Shown here: positions 51,680 to 59,180 of the stretch, piece after piece
Numbering within the stretch: the stretch's first letter is position 1
Layout: each line of letters opens with the position of its first letter
Assembly (NCBI GenBank): GCA_041674385.1
Contig: JBAYVU010000002.1
Coordinates: forward strand, 124,001 to 188,000
Source of the DNA: JACRAR01 sp041674385
Lineage (GTDB): Bacteria > Pseudomonadota > Gammaproteobacteria > Burkholderiales > Rhodocyclaceae
Reading direction: 5' to 3'
DNA length: 64,000 nucleotides
Made by a program: the position numbers and the translations under genes
The notes under the pieces: model-generated
What the model saw: only the letters and a program-made list of their open reading frames with translations
What the model was told of the DNA's origin: nothing
The model's database searches: none

Positions 51680-52600
51680 TCAGGCCTGTGCATGTTGACA
51701 ATGGGAATGGTGATCGCCGGCGTGGCCATGCCCATCATCCGGATGATGGCCGCAGCCGCCGGTAGCGGTGTGCGTGTGCTCGTGCAGATGTTCGTCCTCA
51801 GCCACTTCGCGGTACTTGCAGCCGTCGCATTCGAGCAGGCTGCCTTCCGGCAGTTCGCGGCTTGCCGCCTTGGCATCGAGCAGGTCAAAGACGCCCTTGT
51901 CGAAACCGAAATGCGTTCCGAGCCCGAACGCAATCTGCGGATACTGGGCCTTGAGCCGCTCGACCTGCGCCTGGATGCGTTCGATCAGCACGCCGGTGAA
52001 GAGGTAGACCGGCAGGATGCAGATCTGCGTCATGCCCAGTTTCGCCTGGCGCTGCACGGCGGTTTCCAGACGCGGCCAGGTGATCCCGGTAAAGGCCAGA
52101 TCGACCAGTTCATGCTCGTTGGCCTCGAAAATCCAGCGTGCCATCCTGGCCAGTTCGCCATTGGCACCGGCGTCGGAAGAACCGCGACCGAGCAGCACCA
52201 CGCCGGTGGTCTGCGGGTCCGGCACGTTCAGCGCCTTCATTAGCCGTTCCAGTTGGCCTTGCAGTACCGCGAAGATTTCCCGTCCCATACCCAAGTGGCG
52301 GGTAACCGAAAATTCGACTTCGGGGTGCCGCTCCCTGGCAGCCACCAGCGCCGCCGGCAACTCCATCTTGACGTGGCCGGCGGCGTTCAGGATGAAGGGA
52401 ACGACCAGCACCCGCCGAGCGCCCTTGGCGGCCTGATCGAGACCTGCGTTGAGCAATACATCGGCATGTTCGATGAAACAGACCTCGATCCGCCAGTCCG
52501 GATGGCGTTCCCGCCACTGGGCAGCGAAATGCAGCGTCTCTTGGTTGCCGGCACGGTTGCGCGAACCGTGGCCGACGAGCAGCAACGTCGTGTTATCCAT
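51680..52600 (-). CDS. cbiX: Sirohydrochlorin cobaltochelatase with CxxC and His-rich tail
   Basis: A 306-residue protein of the long CbiX class. Two related chelatase halves are visible: LLLVGHGSRNRAGN with CFIEHADVLL, then VVLLGRGSSDAGANGE and LPVYLFTGVLIERI. It inserts Co2+ into sirohydrochlorin, the step that defines the anaerobic route. The C-terminus has LLECDGCKY, a CxxC resembling the Fe-S site known from the B. megaterium enzyme, and a tail with 14 His in about 36 residues (EHLHEHTHT..., HHPDDGHGHAGDHHSH), likely a metal store. GGGAG lies a few bases before the chosen ATG. It overlaps the C11-methyltransferase gene by eight bases. Confidence 0.95.
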   Translation of the reverse strand: MDNTTLLLVGHGSRNRAGNQETLHFAAQWRERHPDWRIEVCFIEHADVLLNAGLDQAAKGARRVLVVPFILNAAGHVKMELPAALVAARERHPEVEFSVTRHLGMGREIFAVLQGQLERLMKALNVPDPQTTGVVLLGRGSSDAGANGELARMARWIFEANEHELVDLAFTGITWPRLETAVQRQAKLGMTQICILPVYLFTGVLIERIQAQVERLKAQYPQIAFGLGTHFGFDKGVFDLLDAKAASRELPEGSLLECDGCKYREVAEDEHLHEHTHTATGGCGHHPDDGHGHAGDHHSHCQHAQA

Positions 52601-53384
52601 GGGTACTCCCTGAAGTCCGGCGGAAGCGGTGCGTAAACGCCGGGTCGTAAAGTTTTGAGCGGGCCAGGTCGGGCCAGTCGGCGGCACCCAGCGTCGGGCT
52701 GGCGATGATCATCGCCTGGCTACCGATTTTCTCGGCCTGGCATTTCTGCTTGATGTCGGCCAGGGTGCCGCGAATGATTTTCTCCTCGCCGGGCCAGCTC
52801 GCCTTCTGTACCACCAGGATCGGCGCATCCTCGGCCCAGCCTGCGGCACGCAGCGCGCGCTGTACTTCTTGCAACAGCGTGATGGAAAGGAATATGCACA
52901 GCGTGGCGCGGTGGGCCGCAAGAGACTCGAGATCCTCGCCCGGCGGCATCGGCGTGCGTCCGGCGACGCGGGTGAGGATCACCGTCTGCGTCACTTCCGG
53001 CAGCGTCAGCGTTTCGCCGGCTGCGGCCGCCGAGGCAAATGCGGAGGAAACTCCCGGTACCACGGCCCATTCGATGCCGACAGCGGTCAATGGCCGCGTC
53101 ATCTCGATCAAAGCGCCATACAGACCCGGGTCGCCGGTTTGCAAACGGATGACGGTGGCATGCCGGGTGCACTGTTCTAGCAACCAGGCGGTCATCTCCT
53201 CCAGCGTCATGTCCTTCGAGTCGCGAATCTCGCAACCCGGCGGGCCGAATAGCGTTGCCGCCCGGTCGACCAAGGAACCGGCGTAAAGAATCGCACCCGC
53301 TTCTTCCAGCAGACGCTTGCCCTTGACAGTCAGCAGATCCGGGTCGCCCGGACCGGCGCCAACAAACCAAACCTTGCCCGACAT
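52593..53384 (-). CDS. cbiF: Cobalt-precorrin-4 / precorrin-4 C11-methyltransferase
   Basis: A 263-residue methyltransferase: KVWFVGAGPGDPDLLTVKG, YAGSLVD, RLQTGDPGLYGALIEM and VPGVSSAFASAAAAGETLTLPE are CbiF/CobM hallmarks. It adds the C11 methyl. In this operon it is the first ring-forming gene after the cobalt transporter genes. Its end is fused by overlap to the cbiX start. Confidence 0.95.
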   Translation of the reverse strand: MSGKVWFVGAGPGDPDLLTVKGKRLLEEAGAILYAGSLVDRAATLFGPPGCEIRDSKDMTLEEMTAWLLEQCTRHATVIRLQTGDPGLYGALIEMTRPLTAVGIEWAVVPGVSSAFASAAAAGETLTLPEVTQTVILTRVAGRTPMPPGEDLESLAAHRATLCIFLSITLLQEVQRALRAAGWAEDAPILVVQKASWPGEEKIIRGTLADIKQKCQAEKIGSQAMIIASPTLGAADWPDLARSKLYDPAFTHRFRRTSGSTHG

Positions 53385-53409
53385 CAGTCGACACTCCTGC
53401 GGGTGATGG

Positions 53410-54288
53410 TCACGCTACGCAACATGGTTCTCCCTTTCTACAGTCATTCGTTTTCAGCATGGTCAACAGTTCGGCACAAGTTCGCGGTCGCCGATCAGCC
53501 GCCAGCAGTCCGCTCGCGGCCAATTGACGATGCAGGGCAATGACCTGCGGCAGGGGCAGCCCCACGGCCGCCAAGTCATCGGCGCAATCCGCAAGATTCG
53601 GCGCTTCCAGCGAAACCGCGCAACGTCCCGCCACCATCAGATGAATCTGGTCGGCCCAGCGGTAGGCAAAGTCGATATCGTGTGTTGACAGCAACAGGGT
53701 AATGCCCCGGGCGTGCAGCCCCTCCAGTACCGCCAGCAATTCCTCCTGCATGCCGTGATCCAGACCGGCCATCGGCTCGTCGAGCACCAGCAACTCGGGC
53801 TCCATCGCCAGCACGCCGGCGATGCAGACCCGTTTCTTTTGTCCAAAGCTCAGGTTGTGCACTGCCTTGTCGGCAAAACGCAGCATCCCCACCGCCTGTA
53901 GCGCCGCGGCAACCCGCTCGCGCACCGTTTCCCGGTCCAGGCCGAGATTGAGCGGCCCAAAGGAAACATCTTCCTGGACGCTGGCCGAAAACAGCTGCTG
54001 GTCCGGATTCTGGAACACCATGCCGACACGGGTACGCAGCGTGCGCAGGCCGCTACGGCTGTATTCGACGGCTTCTCCGGCGTAGCGCACGCCCCCCGAC
54101 TGCGGCCGCAGCAGGCCGTTGGCATGCTGGAACAGGGTCGTCTTGCCCGATCCATTGGCGCCGATCAGGGCATTGCGGCTACCGCGCCGGATGGCGAGCG
54201 AACAGCCGTCCAGCCCAATGGCGCCGTCGGGATAACGGAAGCTGACGCCCTCCAGTGCAAGCAGCGTGGCGTGGCTCGGTGCGGTCAT
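53410..54288 (-). CDS. cbiO: Cobalt ECF transporter ATP-binding protein CbiO
   Basis: A 292-residue ABC ATPase: GANGSGKTTLFQHANGLL (Walker A), VFQNPDQQLFSASVQEDVSFG (Q-loop and CbiO-specific stretch), LSFGQKKRVCIAGVLA (signature) and LLVLDEPMAGLD (Walker B). It powers cobalt uptake with CbiM, CbiN and CbiQ. The start was placed at MTAPSHA, overlapping the cbiQ stop. The C-terminal ~50 residues include a Cys-containing end (CRKGEPCC) of unknown meaning. Confidence 0.94.
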   Translation of the reverse strand: MTAPSHATLLALEGVSFRYPDGAIGLDGCSLAIRRGSRNALIGANGSGKTTLFQHANGLLRPQSGGVRYAGEAVEYSRSGLRTLRTRVGMVFQNPDQQLFSASVQEDVSFGPLNLGLDRETVRERVAAALQAVGMLRFADKAVHNLSFGQKKRVCIAGVLAMEPELLVLDEPMAGLDHGMQEELLAVLEGLHARGITLLLSTHDIDFAYRWADQIHLMVAGRCAVSLEAPNLADCADDLAAVGLPLPQVIALHRQLAASGLLAADRRPRTCAELLTMLKTNDCRKGEPCCVA

Positions 54289-55037
54289 GCCATTCCCATC
54301 CCCACCGCCAGCGCGATCAACGCGACGCCGGCGGTGGCCGCGACGGCTATATCGCGGCCGGCATGGTCGAAAATCGCTTCCTGGAAGCGCAGCGGGCCGT
54401 CGTTGTTGCGGGCTTGCGCGGCGACGTGCAAGGCGTGGGCGCGCTGCCAGACCTGCAGGGTCAGATTGGCCGCCAGTTCGCCGAGCGAACGCATGGCCAG
54501 ACGCGGCGTGGCATAACCCAGCCGAGCCGCTTGCGCGGTCAGCGTGTCGTGCACCGCTTCGGAAAAAACAAAAAGCATCCGGTAGCAAAGCACCATGATT
54601 TCCAGCAGCACCTCGGGTGTTTTCAAGCGGCGCAGCAGCGCGATCAGGTCGATCAGCGGCGTCGTCAACACCAGAAACAACAATGCCGTCAGCGCACCGA
54701 GCGAACGGGCGGAAACTTCGGCCACTTGGTGCAGTCCAGCCGAGGTCAGTTGCAACGACAGCCCCCCCGCTGCTTCAGCGTAGTTAAACGAAAACGCCAG
54801 CGACAAGCCGCTCATGGCGAGGAAGAAGAGTGCCGGTGCCGCCACCCGCAAGTAACGGACGGGGGGTATTCTGGCGCCGGCCAGCGTGACGGCGACAATG
54901 AGGCCGGCCACCGCAACGGCAGCCGCCGGCGTCCCCGCCGCAAAGGCAGCCACGAACCCGCCCAGCGCGAAAATGCCTTTGGCTGTAGGAGCAACGCAGC
55001 GCCAGCGGTTAGCGTAGGCGGACTGCTCAATCAGCAC
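54285..55037 (-). CDS. cbiQ: Cobalt ECF transporter T component CbiQ
   Basis: A 250-residue membrane protein with about five helices. The cytoplasmic coupling segments with Ala-Arg-Gly-like motifs are seen in QAARLGYATPRLAMRSLG and LHVAAQARNNDG. It links the ATPase to the cobalt-binding CbiM. The start is GTG, inside the end of cbiN (11-base overlap); no ATG fits. Position between cbiN and cbiO confirms the identity. Confidence 0.92.
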   Translation of the reverse strand: MLIEQSAYANRWRCVAPTAKGIFALGGFVAAFAAGTPAAAVAVAGLIVAVTLAGARIPPVRYLRVAAPALFFLAMSGLSLAFSFNYAEAAGGLSLQLTSAGLHQVAEVSARSLGALTALLFLVLTTPLIDLIALLRRLKTPEVLLEIMVLCYRMLFVFSEAVHDTLTAQAARLGYATPRLAMRSLGELAANLTLQVWQRAHALHVAAQARNNDGPLRFQEAIFDHAGRDIAVAATAGVALIALAVGMGMA

Positions 55038-55377
55038 GGCACTGCTTCTCTACCGGTTTCTCCGCCTCGCGCCGCAGTTTCTCGCGGGTAACCGAAGCAC
55101 CGAGGTAATAGCCGATGAAGCCAGCACCCAAGGCCGCCTGCAAGGCGAACAGCAGCGAGGCGATCTCGCCGCTGGCTGGTTCCAGCAGTGGCGCAAACCA
55201 TGGCTGGTAGTTGGGATCAATTGTCCCGATCAGATCTCTGGCCTTGTTGTCGGCGCCGGCAAAAATCTCGACCGGCTTGCCATCCGGCCCTGGTTCCGGT
55301 TTTTGTACCAGCCACAGCGGCAAGGCAGCGAGCAGGACGACGGCGATCAACAGCAGCAGGGTTTGATGGCGTTTCAT
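55027..55377 (-). CDS. cbiN: Cobalt transport protein CbiN
   Basis: A 116-residue protein with two membrane helices (LLLLIAVVLLAALPLWL and ASLLFALQAALGAGFIGYYLG) and a periplasmic loop with FAGADNKARDLI and NYQPWFAPLLEPASGE, the conserved CbiN sequence. CbiN helps load Co2+ into CbiM. It overlaps cbiM by four and cbiQ by eleven bases. Confidence 0.94.
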   Translation of the reverse strand: MKRHQTLLLLIAVVLLAALPLWLVQKPEPGPDGKPVEIFAGADNKARDLIGTIDPNYQPWFAPLLEPASGEIASLLFALQAALGAGFIGYYLGASVTREKLRREAEKPVEKQCRAD

Positions 55378-56051
55378 GCGCTCGCCTCGCTACGGCTGAC
55401 AACCTTCATGTCCTGCAATTCCTTGGGATTGAAGCGCGCCAACGCATTGAAAATAACCACCGTCAGCAGTCCCTCGCTGATCGCCAGCGGGATCTGGGTA
55501 ATTGCGAAAATGCCGGCGAACTTGGCAAAGGAGGCGACAAAACCGCCGACCGGATCGGGAAAGGCCCAGGCCAGTTGCACCGAAGTAGTGACGTAGGTCA
55601 GCAGGTCAGCCAGGCTGGCAGCGAGAAAAACGCAGGTGGCGAATGAGAGCTTCAGGCTGCGCGCCAGGCGAAACACGGCGGTGGCAGCGAACGGTCCGAC
55701 AATGGCCATCGAGAAGATATTGGCGCCCAACGTGGTCAGGCCACCATGGGCCAGCAGTAGCGCCTGAAAGAGTAGCACCACGGCGCCGACTGGTGCCATG
55801 GCGACCGGCCCGAAGAGAATGGCGCCGAGTCCGGTGCCGGTGGGGTGAGAACAGCTGCCAGTCACCGACGGGAGTTTTAGCGCCGAGAGCACGAAAGCAA
55901 AGGCGGCGGCCACACCGAGCAGCATTCGCTGCTCCGGCTGCTCGTGAATCTGCCGTTTGACGGTGTGAACGCCATAGGCAACGAAAGGCGCCGAGGCAAC
56001 AGTCCAGCCCACGGCATGTTCAACGGGCAGGAAACCTTCCATTATGTGCAT
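55374..56051 (-). CDS. cbiM: Cobalt ECF transporter S component CbiM
   Basis: A 225-residue membrane protein starting MHIMEGFLP; the N-terminal amine and His2 take part in metal binding in this family, so the start is certain and no signal is cleaved. KLPSVTGSCSHPTGTGLGA is the second conserved block. It is the substrate-binding component for Co2+. First gene of the long operon; a cobalamin riboswitch lies in its 5' leader, and GAGGAGAAG precedes the ATG. Confidence 0.96.
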   Translation of the reverse strand: MHIMEGFLPVEHAVGWTVASAPFVAYGVHTVKRQIHEQPEQRMLLGVAAAFAFVLSALKLPSVTGSCSHPTGTGLGAILFGPVAMAPVGAVVLLFQALLLAHGGLTTLGANIFSMAIVGPFAATAVFRLARSLKLSFATCVFLAASLADLLTYVTTSVQLAWAFPDPVGGFVASFAKFAGIFAITQIPLAISEGLLTVVIFNALARFNPKELQDMKVVSRSEASA

Positions 56052-56177
56052 GACTTCTCCTCAAGTCTGCGCACACCCACGTGCGCATGAATTGATCAGC
56101 CAGCACACAGCAGAGGAATCCGATGAAGACAGCAAAAGAAGCCGTATCAGCGCATCGCCCTCTGCGATGCTGACGCC

Positions 56178-56372
56178 TGGCTCCAGGTCGGTCTCCGGGC
56201 TCACGAGTGGAAATATTCTCCCTGGATCGGCGCCTTCCCGTGCATCTGCACAGTGGCATGTAGCCTTACCATTGACTCGCTTACCGTTGCGGGGGCAGCG
56301 CCGGCATTGCTCCGTAGAGCGCACCGGCTTCCCGTTTCATCCCTTTGGCGAATACCATCAGGACACCTGAAA
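56178..56372 (-). promoter_or_regulatory. Cobalamin riboswitch upstream of cbiM operon
   Basis: On the minus strand the core elements are GGGAAGCCGGTGC, CCGGCGCTGCCCCCGCAACG, GCCACTGTGC, GGGAAGGCGCC and the 3' box GAGCCCGGAGACCGACCTG. All are standard for the class. A small hairpin (stem arms 56152-56158 and 56164-56170) with a weak T-rich stretch follows and may act as attenuator. Expected to shut cobalt uptake and corrin synthesis when cobalamin is sufficient. Confidence 0.93.
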
Positions 56373-56409
56373 CTGCTCGCAGCATAGCGGATATGAATTC
56401 AATATGCAA

Positions 56410-56439
56410 GCTTATTGTTGTGATGGCTTATTGTTGTGA
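56410..56439. repeat. Two tandem copies of a 14-base sequence
   Basis: GCTTATTGTTGTGA occurs at 56410-56423 and 56426-56439, a 16-base period, in the spacer between the two divergent riboswitch-controlled units. The remaining ~300 bases of this spacer hold no gene that I can support. Confidence 0.7.
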
Positions 56440-56654
56440 ATATGTTGCGGGTTCATGATCTGTCCGGTTCTAATGTATGCGATGGGTAACTGCACGAAAC
56501 CAAGTCGGCGATCATCCTGACGCTGGGGACGGTAACGATTGCAGAGAAACTGACAGAACTCTCTGGCGTATTCGCCGCATCGGAAAGACGCTTGTATTCG
56601 ATCCGGCCTGAGAGTATTCGAGCTGATCCGCAGAAAAAAATATGCCGACACGGG

Positions 56655-56683
56655 TTGACCCTCTCCACAAACTCAAGGAGAAT
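56655..56683 (+). promoter_or_regulatory. Candidate sigma-70 promoter for the cbpA-cbpB leader
   Basis: TTGACC (-35) and GAGAAT (-10) separated by 17 bases, which would start transcription near 56690, exactly where the riboswitch P1 arm begins. The -10 is a weak match. Confidence 0.45.
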
Positions 56684-56690
56684 CCCGCCA

Positions 56691-56862
56691 CCGTTCGGTT
56701 CGACGAAACGGAACACGGTGTGAATCCGTGGCGGGCCCGCCGCTGTATCCGGGGACGGCCGCTGCAAGGTTGAAAGACCAGCCACTGACGGGGATCACCC
56801 CGCCGGGAAGGCGCAGCGATCCGAGTAATCCGGTAGCCAGAAGACGTGTCGAACCGAAACGG
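56691..56862 (+). promoter_or_regulatory. Cobalamin riboswitch upstream of cbpA-cbpB
   Basis: Core elements: GGTGTGAATCCGTGGCGGGC, CCGCTGTATCCGGGGACGG, GCCACTGACGG, GGGAAGGCGCAG and the 3' box AGCCAGAAGACGTG. The outer arms at 56691-56704 and 56848-56862 (CGGTTCGAC with GTCGAACCG) pair perfectly as P1. A strong terminator follows nine bases later, so control is by transcription attenuation. Confidence 0.94.
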
Positions 56863-56871
56863 AGTTCAGGC

Positions 56872-56930
56872 AAGGGCTCCGGCTGACTGCATGCGCAAGC
56901 GTGCAGTCAGCCGGAGCCCTTTTCTTTTTT
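56872..56930 (+). terminator. Riboswitch-linked attenuator terminator
   Basis: A perfect 20-bp stem (56872-56891 with 56902-56921), capped by GC-GCAA-GC, followed by TTTTCTTTTTT. It lies between the riboswitch and the peptide gene and would stop transcription unless an antiterminator forms. I could not see the antiterminator pairing with certainty. Confidence 0.93.
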
Positions 56931-56950
56931 GACTTTTCGAGGATTAAAAC

Positions 56951-57094
56951 ATGACGCAGAACATTCAAACGCAGCACCAAGCCAACGCAACCGCACCAGC
57001 AGCAGCCCCGACCATCGCCATCCGCAAGAGCTGCAACCCGGACGGCATCGGCCTATCGCACTATGTGCTGATGGACAAGAAAGCGGCCAAATGA
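56951..57094 (+). CDS. cbpA: Putative RiPP precursor peptide (CbpA-like)
   Basis: A 47-residue peptide. Residues 1-21 are rich in Gln, Ala, Thr and Pro without charge, followed by a denser segment IAIRKSCNPDGIGLSHYVLM (22-41) and a basic tail DKKAAK. The single Cys (C28), Asn29-Pro30, Asp31, Gly32/34, His37 and Tyr38 are candidate modification sites. GAGG lies eight bases before the ATG. The stop overlaps the start of the radical SAM gene (ATGA), so both are made together. I recall a family named modified peptide precursor CbpA with this type of sequence, next to CbpB and B12 riboswitches; the mature product is not known to me. Confidence 0.85.
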   Translation: MTQNIQTQHQANATAPAAAPTIAIRKSCNPDGIGLSHYVLMDKKAAK

Positions 57095-58470
57095 CGGCAG
57101 CCTTTCTGAACCGGGCCGAAGCCGGCCCGGTGTTTTTTCCTGTGGACATCGGCCATGATATTTACTCTGCGATCACCGATCCGAGCACGGCTTTCTGGGC
57201 TCTGGTCGACAAGACCCGCAGCGCCGAAACGCTGACTGGTGGCCCGTTGCTCGACGCCTACCGCGAAAAAGCGGATAGTTTCGCCCGCGAACTGAACGCG
57301 CTGCGCTTCGAGCTGAAACCCTCCGGCGTTTATCTGAACCCGACCGAGCGCTGCAACCTCAACTGCACCTACTGTTACCTGCCGGGCGAGCAGCGTAGCG
57401 GCGGAAGCCACATGCCGGCCGAAACGCTGATTGCCTCACTTGGCCGGCTGCGCGACTACTTCCGCTCGGTCATGCCGGAAGGGCGCAAACCGCGTGCCAT
57501 TTTCCACGGCGCCGAACCGCTGATGAACAAGGACGCGGTGTTTGCCGCCATCGACGAATTCGCCGACGATTTCGTCTTTGGCTTGCAGACCAATGGCACG
57601 CTGCTCGACAACACGGCGATGGAGTTCCTTACCGCGCGCAACGTCAGCATCGGTCTCTCGCTTGACGGACCCTTCGCCGGCATCACCGACGCCACGCGGC
57701 GCACCTGGGGCGGCAAGAGCGTGCACGGCAAGGTGCTGGCGGCGATGGAGAAACTCAAGGGCTATGGCTCATGGAGCGTCATCACCACCTGCACCACCGA
57801 GAACCTGCCTTACTTGACGCAGATGGTCGAACTCTTCCACGCCCACGAAGTGCCGACGTGCATGCTCAACACGGTGCGCTGCACCCAGTCGGGCGCACGC
57901 GGCGTGAAGCCGGCCGACGGCGACATGGCCACGGCTTTTTTCACGGCCATGGACCGCACGCATGCGCTTTACCGCGAAAGCGGACGAAAGCTCGTGGTCG
58001 CCAACTTCGCCAATATCCTGATCGGCATCCTCGCCCCGACGGCGCGGCGGTTGATGTGTGATATCTCGCCCTGCGGCGGCGGACGGGCTTTCTTCGCCCT
58101 GGCGGCCGACGGCGGTCTCTACCCCTGCAGCGAGTTCATCGGCCTGCCGCGCTTCAACGGCGGCAATGTACTGGCAGAAGGAGGGGTCGAAGCGGCGCTG
58201 GACTCGGCTGCTTTCCAGACCGTGACGACGCGCGATGTGGACAAATTCAGTCCCTGCGGCGATTGCTCGATTCGTCACTTCTGCGGATCGCCATGTCCAG
58301 CGGAAGCCCACGAGATGAACGGCGGCATGGAGAAGATCGGTGCCTTCTGCGAGTTCTACAAGGCGCAGGTGAACTACGCACTGCGACTGATCGCTGACGG
58401 TAAAGCCAACGATTATTTGTGGGATGGGTGGGACGAGGACACCGAGACGGTGTTCGATCTGGCGATGTAA
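57091..58470 (+). CDS. cbpB: Peptide-modifying radical SAM/SPASM enzyme (CbpB-like)
   Basis: A 459-residue radical SAM enzyme. The SAM-cluster motif is CNLNCTYCY (C88, C92, C95), followed by FHGAEPLMNK and GLSLDGPF. Residues ~350-440 form a SPASM-type domain with Cys in MCDISPCGGG, LYPCSEF, CGDCSIRHFCGSPCPAEAH and AFCEFYK, expected to bind one or two auxiliary [4Fe-4S] clusters. The N-terminal ~80 residues may bind the leader peptide. Enzymes of this type install thioether, C-C or epimer modifications in peptides; the reaction here is unknown. It overlaps the peptide gene and is controlled by the same riboswitch. No peptidase or exporter is adjacent. Confidence 0.9.
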   Translation: MTAAFLNRAEAGPVFFPVDIGHDIYSAITDPSTAFWALVDKTRSAETLTGGPLLDAYREKADSFARELNALRFELKPSGVYLNPTERCNLNCTYCYLPGEQRSGGSHMPAETLIASLGRLRDYFRSVMPEGRKPRAIFHGAEPLMNKDAVFAAIDEFADDFVFGLQTNGTLLDNTAMEFLTARNVSIGLSLDGPFAGITDATRRTWGGKSVHGKVLAAMEKLKGYGSWSVITTCTTENLPYLTQMVELFHAHEVPTCMLNTVRCTQSGARGVKPADGDMATAFFTAMDRTHALYRESGRKLVVANFANILIGILAPTARRLMCDISPCGGGRAFFALAADGGLYPCSEFIGLPRFNGGNVLAEGGVEAALDSAAFQTVTTRDVDKFSPCGDCSIRHFCGSPCPAEAHEMNGGMEKIGAFCEFYKAQVNYALRLIADGKANDYLWDGWDEDTETVFDLAM

Positions 58471-58478
58471 GTTTGAAT

Positions 58479-58511
58479 GAGATGCCGGTGTCGCAACCAT
58501 GCCGGTATCTC
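58479..58511 (+). terminator. Weak terminator-like hairpin after cbpB
   Basis: GAGATGCCGG pairs with CCGGTATCTC (one G-T wobble) across a 13-base loop, nine bases after the cbpB stop; a short TTTT lies ten bases further on. Confidence 0.45.
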
Positions 58512-58586
58512 ACTCGATTTTCTCAATACGAGCACGCACCTGATGGCAACCAACCCGGATATTTCACCAGGCTTCCGCTGAAGCAT

Positions 58587-59180
58587 TTAGCGCACGAGAA
58601 TTTCGACGCGGCGATTACGTGGCTCTTCCACTTCATCGGCGGTGGGAACGAGTGGGTCACGCTCACCGCGACCTGAAGCCTGAATATTTTCAGGATCGAC
58701 ACCAAGCTTGATCAGTTGTTCGCGCATGGTGTTGACGCGCCTGGCGGCCAGCTGGTCATTGGCCGCGACAGTTCCGACGCGATCGGTATGTCCGACGACG
58801 ATCAGATCCGGCGCCGGGCGTTGCTTGATTTCCTCGAAGATTGCCGTCACGGCCGCCTTCGATCCTGCTGTCAAGGTATCGCTGCCTTCAATGAAATAGA
58901 GCGTGAAACGCTTGGGCGGCAGGGGTTGCGCCTCCAGGGCCTTGGTGAACTTGCCGCGCAGTTGATCGGCATTGATATCGGCTGCACGCGTCTTGTCGCC
59001 GTCATGCATCACCACCGGGGTGTTGGCATCCAGCGTGGTTGAGCTTGGCTTGGTTGAATTGCGCGAGGTGACGGTCATCGAGCCTTTGTCGCCGGAAATG
59101 CCATAGTACTCGCGCGACGTACTGCAGCCGGCAAGGAGCAGCAGAGAACAGAGCGTTGCGGAATAAACGAGGCGCTTCAC
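58587..59180 (-). CDS. OmpA-family lipoprotein
   Basis: A 197-residue protein with a lipoprotein signal (SLLLLAGCSTS) and a C-terminal OmpA-like peptidoglycan-binding domain: LYFIEGSDTLTAG, VVGHTDRVGTVAANDQLAARR and ASGRGERDPLVPT, ending RNRRVEILV. It should link the outer membrane to the cell wall. It follows the FecR-like gene with a four-base overlap, so the two act together. Confidence 0.92.
   Translation of the reverse strand: MKRLVYSATLCSLLLLAGCSTSREYYGISGDKGSMTVTSRNSTKPSSTTLDANTPVVMHDGDKTRAADINADQLRGKFTKALEAQPLPPKRFTLYFIEGSDTLTAGSKAAVTAIFEEIKQRPAPDLIVVGHTDRVGTVAANDQLAARRVNTMREQLIKLGVDPENIQASGRGERDPLVPTADEVEEPRNRRVEILVR

Noticed and set aside
58479..58511. Strong terminator after cbpB
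   Set aside because: The stem has a wobble, a long loop and no adjacent T-run, so it is given only as a weak candidate.
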